From contig JBEWZL010000036.1 in assembly GCA_045837725.1 (NCBI GenBank), positions 124,001-188,000 of the forward strand: a stretch of DNA of 64,000 nt, written 5' to 3'. This DNA comes from Vermamoeba vermiformis (Eukaryota; Tubulinea; Echinamoebida). A program made the position numbers and the translations under genes. This document shows, one piece after another, positions 1-12,797 of this stretch (positions are counted from its first letter, which is position 1; every line of letters starts with the position of its first letter). The notes below the pieces were generated by a model. It was not told the DNA's origin. It searched no databases and worked only from the letters and a program-made list of their open reading frames with translations.

Positions 1-1864
1 GGCTTATTTGGCTGATTACACCGTTGGTGGCAGCGTTCACTTGGTCGTCAACAATCAATTGGGCTTCACTGCTACTGAGCGTGAAACTCGCTCTGCTCGC
101 TATTGCACGGACATCGCCAAGTTGATCGGTGCTCCAGTCTTCCACGCTAATGCTGACAGACCTGAAGAAGTAGCTGCCGTCACTGAGATTGCAGTGGACT
201 TCCGCAACAAGTTCAAGAAGGACGTGTTCGTCAACGTGATTGGTTACCGCCGCTACGGTCATAATGAAATGGACGAGCCTTCATTCACTCAACCCTCGAT
301 GTACTCCAAGATCAGATCCACTCCTTCCGTCGTGCAATTGTACAAACAAAGCTTGGAAAAGAAGGGCGTAGCTGTCAATGTTGATGCTGAGCTCAGCGAG
401 TTCAGCAAGTACTTGGACGAGCAATTCCAGAAGATCCAAGACTACACTCCTCAATTCCAACACCTCCAAGGCAAGTGGGCTGGATTCAAGCAGTTCTCTA
501 TTGATGAGAGCAACGTGGACTCGTGGAAAGCTGAATGGACTCCCGAGACTGGTTTTGACGTCGAGAAGTTGAGACAAATTGGTCTCACTACTTGCAGTGC
601 TAAGACCATTGAGGTCCACCGCTTGTTGCAGCGATACTTCCAGGGCCGAAAACAAAAGTTGGAGGCTGGCAGCGGCATTGACTGGCCGACAGCTGAGGCT
701 TTGGCTGTTGGATCACTCGTGGTCGAAGGTCACGATGTGCGATTGAGCGGTCAAGACACTGGCCGTGGTACATTCAGTCACCGTCATTGGAAGCTTTGGG
801 ACCAGACTCCCGCTGAATTTGACGGCGAGACAGGCGTTAAGTACGAAATGCCTCTGAACAACTTGCAATCCAAACAAGGTCGCGTCACTTCTGTCAACAG
901 TTTGTTGAGCGAACAGGCTGTCTTGGGCTTCGGTAAGTCCTTCTTGTATTGTTATCACTTATCTAATTAATATCAGAGTACGGCTACAGCTTCGAAGAAC
1001 CGAATGCTTTGACTATCTGGGAGGCTCAATTTGGTGACTTTGCCAACGGAGCACAGATGATTATTGACCAGTTCATCGTGTCAGCTGAAGACAAATGGGC
1101 TCGTCAATCAGGCGTTGTTCTCTTGTTGCCTCACGGTTACGACGGTGCTGGTCCCGAGCACAGCTCAGCACGCATTGAGCGATACTTGCAAGCTGCCAAC
1201 GACGATCAATTCCGTCGAGTTCCTGACTCACGCGACAAATCAATTGTTCCCAACATCAGTGTCATTTACCCCTCAACTCCTGCTAACTACTTCCACGCCT
1301 TGAGACGTCAAATGAAGCGTAACTTCCGCAAGCCGTTGGTTGTGATCGGTCCCAAGACTTTGTTGCGTGATCCCATGGCCTCGTCTAGCCTTGAAGAAAT
1401 GGGCCCTGGCACTCGCTTCCAATCTATCTTCCCCGACAATAATGCAGATTCGATGAGGTACGTAACCAATACAGTCATATTTAACGCGTCCTAACTATTC
1501 GTACAGAGTCCAAAAGGTCGTTTTCTGCTCTGGCAAAATCTTTTACGAATTGTTGAACGAGCGAAAGAAGCGCAATGCTGAAGCAGAAGTCGCCTTGATT
1601 CGCATTGAAGAATTGACGCCGTTCCCTGCTGAAGAACTTGAGCAAGAAATGTTCAAGTACCGTCACGTGATGCAATTCGTGTGGTGTCAAGAAGAGCCTC
1701 AGAACATGGGCGCGTGGTCATTCATTGCCCCTCGCTTCAAGAACTTCTTGAACATTGATTTGCAGCTCGTCAGCCAACCTCCTTTGGGACCCTCCGCTGT
1801 CGGCAACAGTGCTGCTCATCAGTACTGGTCTAAGCACGTCATTAGCTCGTGCTTCGATATTTAA
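1..1864 (+). CDS. OGDH: 2-oxoglutarate dehydrogenase E1 component, 3' part
   Basis: Mitochondrial TCA-cycle enzyme; the thiamine-diphosphate-dependent E1 decarboxylates 2-oxoglutarate. The window opens inside the gene, so the N-terminal half is missing. Exons are 1-932, 977-1457 and 1507-1864, joined in frame by GT-AG introns of 44 and 49 nt. Family landmarks appear in order: [62 protein letters not shown] and [10 protein letters not shown] near the C-terminus. The GPEHSSAR block favours OGDH over the related DHTKD1. TAA ends at 1864 and an AATAAA lies about 80 nt downstream. No lesion is visible. Confidence 0.93.
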
Positions 1865-1980
1865 ATGAATATCAACACTATTGTGCTATTAATATCTCAA
1901 GTATATTCAATTGGCATTCAAAAAAGTCAACGATACAAATGTAAATAAAAAAATTACAAGCAAACTACCGCGAAGTTTAT

Positions 1981-3091
1981 TTACATAACGTTAGCCAGGA
2001 CTAACATAATTACAGAGACTAACGATAATACTGATACTGTTGACGAGTCATTAGCTAAAATACATAATTAGTAGCGTAATTACGAAATAAAACTCCTTAC
2101 TGTATGACATAAAGATTGTGCCATTGGTTTTGTGAGGCGCAGTGACTTGAAGCCATAAGAGCTTGATATCCGTAGTGTCTAACTGAAACTTCGTTTCTGT
2201 TTGAAGTAAGCCACAGGCATCCAAAAAAATTTTGGACTTCTTACCCTCCCCAGCGATAATATTTTGAGTCATGTACACACCACCGGGTTGCGGTTGAGTT
2301 GGACACGAGTCTTTGCCCCCAACCAGGATGACGCTGCAATTGAACTCGGTGTTCAAGTCGAACGAGAATTCAGCCGAGGGTTCTTTGACTTCAATCACGA
2401 AGTATCTGACGCAATCAATAGTGTAGCCTCTAGAACATAATATTGTATGTTTGGTCTGGTCGGAAAGATGTTTGACAGGAACTGATTGCATAAAAAGTTA
2501 ATTCACAAAATCATCGATCTGGATGCTTCACCTACAGGCGAACAGCTCTACATGAAGCCAGGCCTTCCATCCATCAGAATTAGCTGAAAAATACACAGAA
2601 ACAATATCGTATACAGGTGTTGGCCGAACACAAGGATCTGCAGAACAAAACCACGTCAGTAATCAATTTATTAAAAAGCAATATTAATTACCTAGTATGA
2701 AGCCAACAGAGGAGTCAAATGTTGAAATATTTTCTCTTTGATCTACAATATTCGGAATCTTGAAAAAATTAGCATTTTATCTGATTTGGTATCAAAGAAA
2801 TACATTGATTTTAAGTCAAATTATTATACGTCGACTAATACTTACATTGATAGAATACGAGGGAAATTCTGCGGAGGCAGACAGGTTAAAATACGTTCCC
2901 TGTGTAACATTCCACACAAATCCGTAGGCTATTGAAGCAAGTGATTGAGTGTACGTATCCAAGTCTGACGAGAATGTTCTATTGAAAGAGTTCACCGACA
3001 TTACGCCGGGAGTATCATCCTGAGCGCGGATGTGGCAGATCAAACCACTAATGATTACAAATATTAACACAATACCGAGCACTCGAAACAT
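1981..3091 (-). CDS. Secreted GPI-anchored surface protein, paralogue 1
   Basis: I do not recognise the family by name. Five exons can be joined in frame: 3091-2846, 2758-2692, 2637-2536, 2481-2101 and 2054-1981, giving about 289 residues. It starts with a clear signal peptide (MFRVLGIVLIFVIISG). It ends with a short hydrophobic tail without charged residues (VLSLVSVIMLVLANVM), the form of a GPI-attachment signal. Several N-glycosylation sequons and pairs of Cys lie between. Exon 2 (67 nt), exon 3 (102 nt) and their intron phases match the genes at 6741-8008 and 8332-9685, and all three carry a conserved (D/N)PC motif at the start of exon 3. The three are therefore paralogues. A cell-surface or adhesion role is inference only. 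Confidence 0.75.
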
Positions 3092-3514
3092 ATCGAGTTG
3101 TGGTAGTGCTTTCAAATGAATTATACAAAATCGGAACAAATTGCGAGGTAGGTGACAGCTGTCACCGCATGTGTCGACAGTAACAAAGTTTAATCGACAA
3201 GGTAGATAATGAGCAACATATTTTTGTTTGTTTAAGCTAACATGGATTTTTATCAGCTTTTTGTTTATCTCCACCTGAAGTGGTGAAGAGTTGGTCTCCG
3301 CCGGTGGAGTAACGACGAGCCGACGCGTTTATCTTCTATCGTCGGGCAACCGAAGATTAATTTGGTTGCCTGGATGCTCGGTTGTGCGCCACAACAGAGA
3401 ATTCAGCCCAAATTTTTCAGCCCAAAATTTGCCTCGGACGAATTCTTTTTTCGACCAACCAACCACCAAAAACGAATTGCAAAACTGAATCATTTACTGC
3501 CGTTCCACGAAACA
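3092..3514. promoter_or_regulatory. Divergent intergenic region
   Basis: This 423-bp stretch separates two genes that start in opposite directions (ATG at 3091 on minus and at 3515 on plus), so it must hold both promoters. It includes a repeated word around 3399-3428 (tcagcccaaatttttcagcccaaaattt). No TATA box or known site was recognised with confidence. Confidence 0.5.
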
Positions 3515-6500
3515 ATGCACCATCCAACAGTTGTATTTATTGTTACGTTGTGTTTGCTAGCAGGCCAAGCAGTGAGCAACTCTTGCCAAAGCTGCACCGT
3601 ATCTACCGAGTGCCAGCAAGGGTTTTATTGCTGCAATAACACGTGTAATCCATTGCCTAGCTTGGGCGAGGTGTGCCCGTGCTCAGTGTATGTCTCATTA
3701 TTATATCCTGATTTGTTAGTAACGGATTTGTTGCCAGATGTCCTTCCGGTCTGACCTGTCAAGGAGGCGTATGCGTGTTCAATGGTCTCAACTGCCCCTG
3801 TAACGATGTGAGTGATTGCACTCTGGATCTTTTCAATCATGGTGGGCAAGTTGCTACTTGCGTGAACAACACGTGTCGTAAGTGTCAAACAAACAGTTTT
3901 TTTTGCGTTACTTTTTTAAACTGGTTGTAATCAGGACTCACTTCAAGCGTGCCTCCCGTCAGTTACTTCACGCCAGGAGGTCCTTGTGACTCTTCTTGCA
4001 GAGGATACTGCGTCGACAACACGACCTGTGGTTACACACCAGATCGTGAGCTGTGTAACGGCTATACGTTCTATTCTTGTCTGCCTGGTAATGCCACCAG
4101 TGTGTCGTTTATCGATTGCTAACCACTGACAGGTTCTGCCTGTATGCTTAATCTCAACGGTGTCTACATTTGTCAGGCCCGCAACAAGGTGTTAGGCGAG
4201 GAGTGTCTAGGGGCGTATGAGTGTAATGGCAGTACGTGCCGCAACGCTTCAGTTGGAGTTCCTGCCACCTGCATGGCCCCTGGACAGGCTGGTGACTACT
4301 GCACAAGCTACTCGCAATGCAACAACATGAACTGCACTAACAACGCCTGTGAACCTCCTTTAAGAGTAAGTGTCAATCAAGGCCAGTCTAGCTATAACCG
4401 TTAGCTACTACATCCATTGTTAGGGCGAAGCGTGTTTCCTAAGCAGCGTTTGTGCCCCAGGGGATGTTTGCGGCTACAACTCCATCTGTGTGCAACAAGG
4501 CAGCAAAGCGGACTATGAACTTTGCCGTTCAAGTGCCGAATGTCAGTCCTCCATTTGCAATGGACGTTGTTGGCCCCAGTCGCAGATTGGTGGCTCTTGT
4601 AACGTCACTGAACAATGTCCCAACGGTCGCTGCGTTGACAACAAGTGCTACGGCCTCTCATTAACAGGAGAGAAGTGTAATTCGACCTACACCTGCTTTA
4701 ACGCTGCTCGTCCTTGCAAGAATGGCTATTGTCCCGCCTTCTACACTCCGTTGGCAAGTAGACTGATCACGTAACGATCCACAACCGCAGTGTCTAATCG
4801 GTTCTATCAGGGCGACTCATGTACAACCAACGACGAGTGCGCAGTAGGTAGCTGTGCTAGCGGAAAGTGCGACTATCCACTCACCTGCAATGTCACGGCT
4901 GACTGTGGCAAAAATTTGGTTTGCGACTGCGGCCAGTGCAAATTCATGCAAACCTCGAGCACAATCTATTCTTTGACTGGAAGTTACTACGGATTAGAAG
5001 CGTATCAATTTATGTCGAGGAATCCAGAGCGAGCCTGCATTGACAGCCGTACTTTGAATGCTCAGTGCGAGCCTATCATCGCCAAGTACTTCTGTTACAC
5101 GTTCTGCGGTTACAATGCAGCTTTTCCAAACGGTTATCCTGCTACTGTGAAAGTTGATTGTGCTACGTTGGTAAGTCCTCGATGCTCATTCATTCGCTAG
5201 GTACATGCTGACACTCGGCAACAGACAGTGCAGTCCTTCAATGTGACCAAACAACCTTGTTGCTCTGCGACGTCGCAAGGTGACTGCAGCGACGCCGTCT
5301 CTAACTGTCACGTGTTCAATGGTAGGTTGAACTTTGACGAATACGCCATGGCTAACCTCTTCATTAGACAATCAGCTCGGTCCATTTATCACTCGCCCTG
5401 CTCAACCAGTTAGCCTTCCTCCGACCACGACAACTCCAGCGACCAGTGCTCCAGTGCCGACACCTAGTGCTGTCCCACTAGCCTCCTCCCCTTTGCCACC
5501 GACCCCACCGCAATCAGCTCCTATGGCCTCGTCCCCATTGCCATTAAACCCTCCTCAATCCTCCACGCCTACTAGTGCACCACAGGTTGTACCGCCTACT
5601 TCGAATGCTCCAATTACCACTCCGACCTCTCCAAGCTGCAATTGCGCTGCACCAACGCCGTTGTGTGACCAAGGACTGGACAATGTGTGCGTCGGACAAC
5701 GCGTGACACCCATCGTACAATGTGTCGAGCACTCTAACTACCAATACACTGCGTTCATGACTTACAACAATGAACAGTCAACTAATGTCACGCTGAGTGA
5801 TACGATTAACTTTTTGAACGTCAATGTGCAGGCCAAAGTGACTTTGTTCACGCCTGGTCGTCCATTTACTTACCCTCAAAGTGCTTTCACCGTACGAAAC
5901 TTCCAAATTAAAATTGAATTATTATTGATAACGCTTTGACGCAGGTCACGACATCGAGTGCTCAACAAGTCTCGTGGTACCTCGACGGCTTCAGACTCAC
6001 TTTTGACATTGCTGACGACAACCTCCTTTGTCCGCAAGGTAAATCCATCTGGCCCACCTAATGGCCATCGACACGGGGTTTATGACGTTCTAATCATCGA
6101 CATAGATGTGACCTTCCAAATGACATCTTCAGCCACAGTCGAACAACTGATCGCCGTCTCCGACAGTCTCATCGGAAACCTCTCCGATGTGATGCAAGTC
6201 GACAAATCGAGACTAAACGTTACATTCTCTTCCTCAAACAAGCGTCAAACTGCCTCATCAGTGATCACTGTGGTCGTGAAAGCTGATCAAACATCGTCGT
6301 CGTCTTCATCGCAAGTCGTGCTCAACTTTGTCCAAACAGGCTTCAGGACATTCACCTCTCGCGTCCCTACTGCTTCTATCGCCTCTGTGACGACAGTTCC
6401 ACCTCCAAGTACGTACAAATGAATTTAATACTCTATCATGTGTGGTTTGCTAACCCTTTTTTGAACCAGACGAAAAATCGGGCTCCGCGGCAGTCAGCCC

Positions 6501-6622
6501 TCCCACGAACAATCACTCCTTCAACCACCGAATCACGACCGCCAAGAAGCACAGTGAGCGGTGGCGCTCGAGTCCTTGCGAGCTTCGTTTTGTTGTGTTG
6601 TTCCTTTCTTGCTCTAGCTTAA
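3515..6622 (+). CDS. Cysteine-rich secreted protein with C-terminal GPI signal
   Basis: Large extracellular protein of roughly 800 residues. Exons: 3515-3687, 3738-3877, 3935-4087, 4133-4365, 4424-4753, 4811-5170, 5225-5321, 5368-5891, 5945-6038, 6106-6408 and a last exon from about 6471. It has a signal peptide (MHHPTVVFIVTLCLLAG). About 550 residues of dense Cys-rich repeats follow, with spacing of the EB or dickkopf type (CxxxxxC, CxNxxC, many Asn-Gly). Next comes a Pro/Thr/Ser-rich stalk (about 5410-5640), then a globular region with a SEA-like look, and a hydrophobic C-terminus (VLASFVLLCCSFLALA). The intron at 4754-4810 begins with GCAAGT and must be a GC-AG intron to keep frame. The last junction is ambiguous: two frames after 6471 both end in a hydrophobic tail, stopping at 6622 or about 6630. 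A surface coat or adhesion role is inferred. Confidence 0.78.
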
Positions 6623-6740
6623 GTTTTTTCTGAGAGCAAACATAACCATTTGTCAATCAGTTATTAAACACTATGGTTATTCACTATGTAAATGACGATA
6701 GCCGCGTTTGATGTCGTAATAGTGCTGTTTTATTGTGCGA

Positions 6741-8008
6741 TTACACGGAAGTATATCCGCCCTTGTTTCTGCGCGACAACTTGACGGCACCGAAGATGAG
6801 CAAACCGACAACAAGCAGACCACCGAGAGCAATGAGAACATAGGCCCAAGTCGGCAAACCTGAGGGCTTGTCGTTGCTAGGCGTGGCAACAGGTGCTTGG
6901 GGCACATTGGCGACTACGATCGATGCGTTAGCTTTGCCTTAATTAGTCTTAAGTTAAAAGGTTGCGTACCGGTATATGAGAACTTGATAGTTGATCTCTC
7001 AGTGAGGGGAGTGTCGACGGAGTATTGGAGCCAGAATCGCGTTGTCTTGCTCACTTGCGCGTTGACGACAAGAGCTGCAAAGTGTCAGTAAAACACAGAA
7101 CATTTGACACGTGTCTCGGACTCTGGGACTTACGCGAGTCATCGTTGACTTGCTGTTGCACGTGCACGCCTCTGTTGGGTGACCACGCGGTGGGACAGTT
7201 GCCCTCACCACCTGCAAATGTCAAAGTGGCGATGTCACCGTTGACACGTGTCGCGGTAAAGTTCAAAATGTAGTCATCTGCAGGGTTTTCAATGTCGATG
7301 AAAAGAAATCTAGTGCAGCCACCGACACTAGGGCATTGAATCTCTTTTTGATCATTGTTGGTGAGGCGGATCACATCCACTGTCAAAGTGTCAGTTTTGA
7401 AAAGTGCAAGGTTAAGCCAATAAACGCTTACCCAGTCCTACTGTTGTGTAGAGTTGACCATCGAGACTGTCAGTAGTAGCGTTGTAATGAAGACGAACAG
7501 TTTGATTCACTGGAACTGGGAATCTGCACGGATCTAATTTCCATTCAATTAGATCGTTTTCCGCTGAGCAATTATTACTCACCAGAAAAGCCTCCCGTGA
7601 ATCCTTGTAGAGACGAGGTAATATTGGCGTAAAAAGAATGGGGAATAGCCTAATAATAAATAAATAATCATTTATCAATAATATTGTAGTTATTTCTTGA
7701 TTTTAATATCAAAAAGCCAGTGATCGTAGCAGATTGACGATATTCAAAGTACTTACGGAATCAATAGAATCTTCTGAGAATGCAACAGAAACATCTTGGA
7801 AAATAACAAATGAGAACGGGCTTGACACGTTAAAGCCAAGACTATATGCAGCGGATGCAAGTCCTTGGCCCGGCATTAGAGTCGGGAAATCGATTGTTTC
7901 GTTGGATGCGGTGTGGATGCTGCTGAAGGGCACGCCGTAAGTGACAGACATGTCTGCCCAAGCTGCGGTCAAACAGCACAATAATACTACAGCAAGTGTT
8001 GTCTTCAT
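6741..8008 (-). CDS. Secreted type I membrane protein, paralogue 2
   Basis: Six exons join without any break: 8008-7757, 7649-7583, 7533-7432, 7379-7134, 7074-6970 and 6913-6741, giving 314 residues. It has a signal peptide (MKTTLAVVLLCCLTAAWA) and an ectodomain with the family DPC motif at the start of exon 3 and a later GNCP block. A short Pro-rich stalk precedes one transmembrane helix (WAYVLIALGGLLVVGLLIFG), followed by a basic cytosolic tail ending TSV. Exons 2 and 3 have the same lengths and phases (67 and 102 nt, phase 1) as those of the gene at 1981-3091, so the two are duplicates. Unlike that copy it is anchored by a transmembrane helix rather than a GPI signal. The molecular role is unknown. 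Confidence 0.8.
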
Positions 8009-8331
8009 TGTTAGTGCTGAGCGATAAAAATGGACTTGATTTTATTGTTCGGCCAAAAGCGAAATGATTCACCCCATGTATCCGTATTTTAGTTTGCGTA
8101 TTTTGCATTAGCGTTTCTTCATCCAATCACAGAGTAGAAGGGCGATATAGGATATTTTACCTATATGCTAGAACGAATGGACTCGCATGGGCTGGCTTTT
8201 TACGATGACTTTTATGCTGAGCGATTATTAATTCTTTTTAATACCATGCTGTTTTACATTCAGTTACAATAATTACTAGCAGCTAGTCGATGAAATTACA
8301 ACACCAAACACACTCTCTACTGCTACACTGC
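8009..8331. other. Intergenic region between tandem surface-protein genes
   Basis: This 323-bp stretch holds the promoter of the gene starting at 8008 and the 3' end of the next minus-strand gene. The cytosolic-tail stop codon of that gene is at 8332. No further gene or repeat was seen. Confidence 0.5.
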
Positions 8332-9685
8332 TTAAACAGTGTTGTAAGTGGCACGACGTTTGTTCTTGACGCACATGACAATGACGACGATCAGCAACAC
8401 GCCGATCAACAGACCGAACACGATGAGCAGTGCCGTGGCCCAGCTGGGGAGTTCGTTGTTTTCGTCACCAGCGGGGGTGGTCGAGGGAGTCACGAGGACT
8501 GGCGTGTTGGTGACAGGGCCCTCAGTGATGGGGACTGCTTGGGGCTCTTCAGCACTCGGGGCTGCGGGTTCAGCAGCGACAGGGGCGGTGGGCTCGGCAA
8601 GGGGCTGTTCGGCATTGGGCTCATTCATTGGGGGAGGCACGAGAGCTAAGAGTGACTTGTTAGTTCTCACAAGGTAGGGGAGATGGGTTAGTGTGCTTAC
8701 GAATCCAAGTGAAGGTCAATTGAGGCATAGCCAGAGAAGAGGTGGCATTGACGGCAACCCAAAGTGCGGTGTTGGAGGTGACGTTCGTTAAAAGAGCAGT
8801 CGCTGGACAAATGGTTAGCTTGACTGTAGTGATAGAAATCGTCTGATTCATACGTGTAGTGCTGAGCGTGTGCACGGCATCCGAGGAGGGCAAGTATCAC
8901 CGCCAATAAAGAGAAACTTCAGCGGCGGATGTGGCTTCCGGGCCCATAAATACCAAGTCTCTCCTTCGGTGACATTGACTTGAATAGTGTAGTAGAATAC
9001 GCAAGATACACCGAGAAGAGTTTCGGCACCGCACTTGAAGTCGAAAGCTGTTGCATTTTGGATGGCGGGAATTTCAACTGGGCTGTGGTCAGGTCGCAGC
9101 ATGAGATGATGAAAATTTAACGATCTTACCTGTGCCAGTAGTCAAAGTAGCCTCTCCAGACACACCGTCAGTAGCGGCGTTAAAATTTACAACGACAGGA
9201 GTAGTTTCAGACACGGTAGAAACACAAGGATCTATTGCAAGTTTAAAAGGCTGCTGTATGCTTGATTATAGATAGATAACTTACTAACCACACCACTGGT
9301 CGAGGAGATTGAGGGAGCTGGGGTTTCAGCCGTCTTGGTGTATTTAGCCTGCATCCAAGTCAGGTAAGATATTTTAAATATTTTAAACCTGAATTCCGAT
9401 AATTTTAACCTAATTATAATACATAACACTTACAACGCTTTTAAGCTTCTCGCTGACATAAACATCGACGGTAACATTAACAGAAGTAGCATCTGAAACA
9501 TTCCAAGACACGTAGTAAAACACAGCTTGAGGCAGTCCTTCAGCGGAGGGAGTGAAGGAGGTGTTGGAGTTTATTCCTTGCGTAGCATTCAAGCTTGCAG
9601 TGCCTGTAACAGGTGTTGTTTGACAGGAGATCTGATTCGCCAAAGTCATAAATAAGATGGCAGCAACTACAACGCGAGCCAACAT
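8332..9685 (-). CDS. Secreted type I membrane protein, paralogue 3, with one apparent frame break
   Basis: Third member of the family. Exons by homology and splice signals: 9685-9434, 9348-9285, 9232-9130, 9077-8901, 8823-8701 and 8645-8332. It has a signal peptide (MLARVVVAAILFMTLANQ), the conserved PC motif at the start of exon 3 (NPC here against DPC in the paralogues), a Pro/Glu/Ala-rich stalk, one transmembrane helix (ALLIVFGLLIGVLLIVVIVM) and a basic tail. Every intron phase matches the paralogue at 6741-8008. The exception is exon 3, which is 103 nt where both paralogues have 102. The surplus base lies near 9180-9186 in a T/A run and shifts the frame. It may be a recent indel or an assembly error. 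A 44-nt stretch with GT and AG ends spans it. The junction at 8901/8823 was chosen for frame and is less certain than the others. Confidence 0.68.
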
Positions 9686-9874
9686 TTTCGTTTTTGTGTT
9701 GATATGTTGCGGTCTAAAGAATAAATAACGAAAATACACAGAAGCGCTTTAATGCGGCGGGATCACAACGACATCTGCGAAAATTTGAAACGCGGAATAC
9801 CTGGAACAGTCGAAGGAATTGTTTACAAATTTTATCCTTTAAGACTATAAATCCAGTCGACGAAGTTTGCGTCC

Positions 9875-12797
9875 TTATTTGCTGAAGCGAGTGATGAAAG
9901 ACTGGATCATGCCTGAAATTGTTTTGTCAGATCGATCCACAAACCGAACCACAATTCACGTACCTTCATGCGTAGGAGCGAATTCTTTCAAGACGGCCTT
10001 GTCACCTTCAATGTGAGTGTGGGGCTGTACGAAGACACGACGAGGCTTCTTCTTGGCCATGACAATGTCACGCAGTTTGAGCTCCATGTCACTGACACCA
10101 GAGTAGACTACAAAGAAGTTAATATGACAGCTATTGATAGCATTGTGAAGTACGTACGATTGAACATTTGAGTAGCAGACTCGACGTCAGCAAGGGCCTT
10201 GTAGACGTCTGGGAAAGATTAGTAAGACATCTGTACGAATGACACGTGTCAAAGTGTCACTTACTGATCTTCATCAAGAACTTGCCAATGGCTTCTTTGC
10301 CCACTGTTTCAATCTTTGATCGGTCCAATGAGATTTCAAAGTCATCGCCGCTGTGGAGACATTAGCACTAAGACTTTCAGGACCTAGATTTTACTTACGC
10401 GTCGTTGATCTTGATGGACACGAATCCTTGGCCTGCTTCTCGCAACACGCTGAGGATCGAATAACGTGCTTGCATGTGAGCCTGTGTGGTGTTAATAACA
10501 ATGACATCGAAGTGCTGTCGTTACGTACTTGACGCCACTTGGAGGTTTGAGGTGAATAGAACTCAAGGCCCAACACACCAGCGCGGACCATGTTGAGCCA
10601 GTTGATGTACAAAATATCTTCGGCGTCTTGGCCAGAGTAGCCGAACAAGCTCAAGAGCTCTCGGTTCAAGCACAAATAGATACCGCAGCATTCAGCACGG
10701 CATTCTAAGCACGCAGTTATTGCTCTGTCACTCACACATTCATAAGTTTTACGTACCTTCCATCGCAGAGCCCAAGCTCGAGAAGGTCGAGTCGTAGTTA
10801 GTGCCGGGTTTGTACCAAGTGGCTATCGCGGCAGTTAGATTTAAGTTCGTTGAAAGTGCTTAGTAACGTACCGATAGGCTTGCCAGTGACGGGGTTGAGA
10901 GTGTTCTTGTCAAAGTTCAATTGACCCTTCTCGTCTTCAGTGAAAATCTTGCCAGATCCGTGGCCCAACAACTCGTGGATGCCAACTGAACCAGAGATTA
11001 GATGGGGCACAATAAATCTTGCAGTCGATTACCTTGCACTTCAAATGCCTTGTTCAGCAAATTCTTGAATGGCTCTTGATCAGCATCGCCCAAGAAAGTG
11101 ACGCGCTCGTCCATCTTCGAGGCACGCAACACGTTGCCGAGACTGACGTTCTTGAAGCCCAGCACGTGTCTCACGTCGTCGTAGTTAGGCAAGTTACTAA
11201 AAAGGAAAGTGTCAAGATTGAGGACTACACGTTAAGAAATTGTTGCAAAGACTCACATGCCAGCGGGAATGCCGGAAGTGGCAAAAGCAACGACTTCAAG
11301 TGAGGTGAAGTCAGGCTTCATGAAGGTGTCCTTGTGATACTCGCGAGGCCAAGGCATGTCTTGCAAGAACTTCTCTGCGTTGTCAACGAGACGACCAAAC
11401 TTTGCACTCATTTCTTTGTTGACAACCGACACGAAACCTTCCCATTCCGCGCGCACACCTGTAGCATTTACATGTCAATTTACGTGTCATAACCAATCTT
11501 TTTATGGCTGAGACGTACCAAAGGGATCACGATAAGTCTCGATAAAACCAATGTTCGATTCGACGACAGGACCAATGTCTTTGATCCAATGGCGTTGAGC
11601 CTCTTTGTGGTCCTCTGCACCATTGTCAATTAATGCTATTCAGGCAAGGTGTTCTTATTGATCTTACCAACGTCACCGCCTCTGAAGTGCTTCACGTAGT
11701 ACTTCAACATCTCGCGCTCGTGGTCGTTAGCAGCGAATGCAATAGCCTTCTCCAAGTTGTCAGCAACGTTCTTCAAGTACTTTGAGAAGTCTCCGTGCAC
11801 AACGCGAATCTTAATGCCTGCGTGCTCGTGCTCCACTACTGGCTTGGATTCTGCACTCGCAAGACGGAGCTCGTAGACTATATTAGGAAAGAATTTCCAT
11901 ATTAGGCAAGGTCGATCATGACACGTGGTCTAATATACTATAAGTGCCTGCTATTACCTTTATCATCGACTTTGAACAGACGCGTGTTGTAGCCTTCAAT
12001 CTTGTTGGCACTCATCCAGTCTTGCACGACTTGGATCTCAGCGCGAGTGATGCCCTCAGAGTAGAAGCTTGAGACACCCTTGCCATCGAGACCCATCTCT
12101 TTTTCGTTCTCGGCCAGTGAGTAGATTTTATCCGCGCACCTGTAGTTCATTTGTTAGGACATCCGAGCACAAATGAAATTTTAAAATTACTTACTTGTTG
12201 TACAAATCAGTGATTTCCTTCGAGTCCAAAGAGGCGATTAAACTGTTAAATTTCTCTCTGGGCAAACGAGGCTAACAAATAATTTTAATGGAGTTAGTAT
12301 TTGAAAGTTTTTCCGCGAGATCAAATTAGAAAAATCTTACGATGAACTTTTGGTCTCCAAAGCTCTTGTAGTTGCCCATATTTCCGTAGAAATAAGTCAC
12401 ATAGTTCAAAAATTGATTGAACTCATCGTCAGAGAGTGATTGGCACTTGGATCTAAGAGTTTGCAAATTGAAAGAATGGAACACGGCTTGGAACAATTCT
12501 AAAATTGCGAGAGACTCGTTTGAGGTTTGTTCGAAGGTAATATAAGCACCTTCCCATGCAGCTGTAATTTTGAATAATTATTAGTAATTGTTTCTAAATT
12601 AAGAATTCCTCGGTCTTTATACGATATCAGGCGTCGTTGTTGGATATTTCGTTGCTTTAAATATATGGTAGCATATTGTGCGTACCTTTAGCAATGTAAT
12701 GAGCATATTTCTTTTCAGCTTCAGTCAATCTGTTCCAGCTGTCCACGCAATCCAACGTCAAAATTGGAACTTCAGTGGGAGTAAGATGTTCTTCCAT
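9875..12797 (-). CDS. DPP3: Dipeptidyl peptidase III (M49 metallopeptidase)
   Basis: Cytosolic zinc aminopeptidase that removes dipeptides from the N-terminus of short peptides. The zinc motif of family M49, HELLGH, lies at 10960-10977 inside [15 protein letters not shown]. The second motif follows in the next exons as [12 protein letters not shown], supplying the third zinc ligand. Other family blocks are present: [15 protein letters not shown] near the N-terminus (about 12370) and [19 protein letters not shown] (about 12100). The ATG is at 12797 and the last exon encodes a short tail ending RFSK, with the stop at 9875-9877. The gene has more than ten short introns and close to the family's usual length of about 700 residues. 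Both metal motifs are intact, so it should be active. Confidence 0.93.

Noticed and set aside
2816-3274. N-terminal extension of the first surface paralogue up to 3274
   Set aside because: The extension would place about 60 residues before a perfect signal peptide. The ATG at 3091 agrees with the two paralogues.
3291-3514. Upstream start for the Cys-rich protein, which would add a basic N-terminal extension
   Set aside because: The frame upstream has only non-ATG starts or would bury the signal peptide; the ATG at 3515 gives a clean signal sequence.
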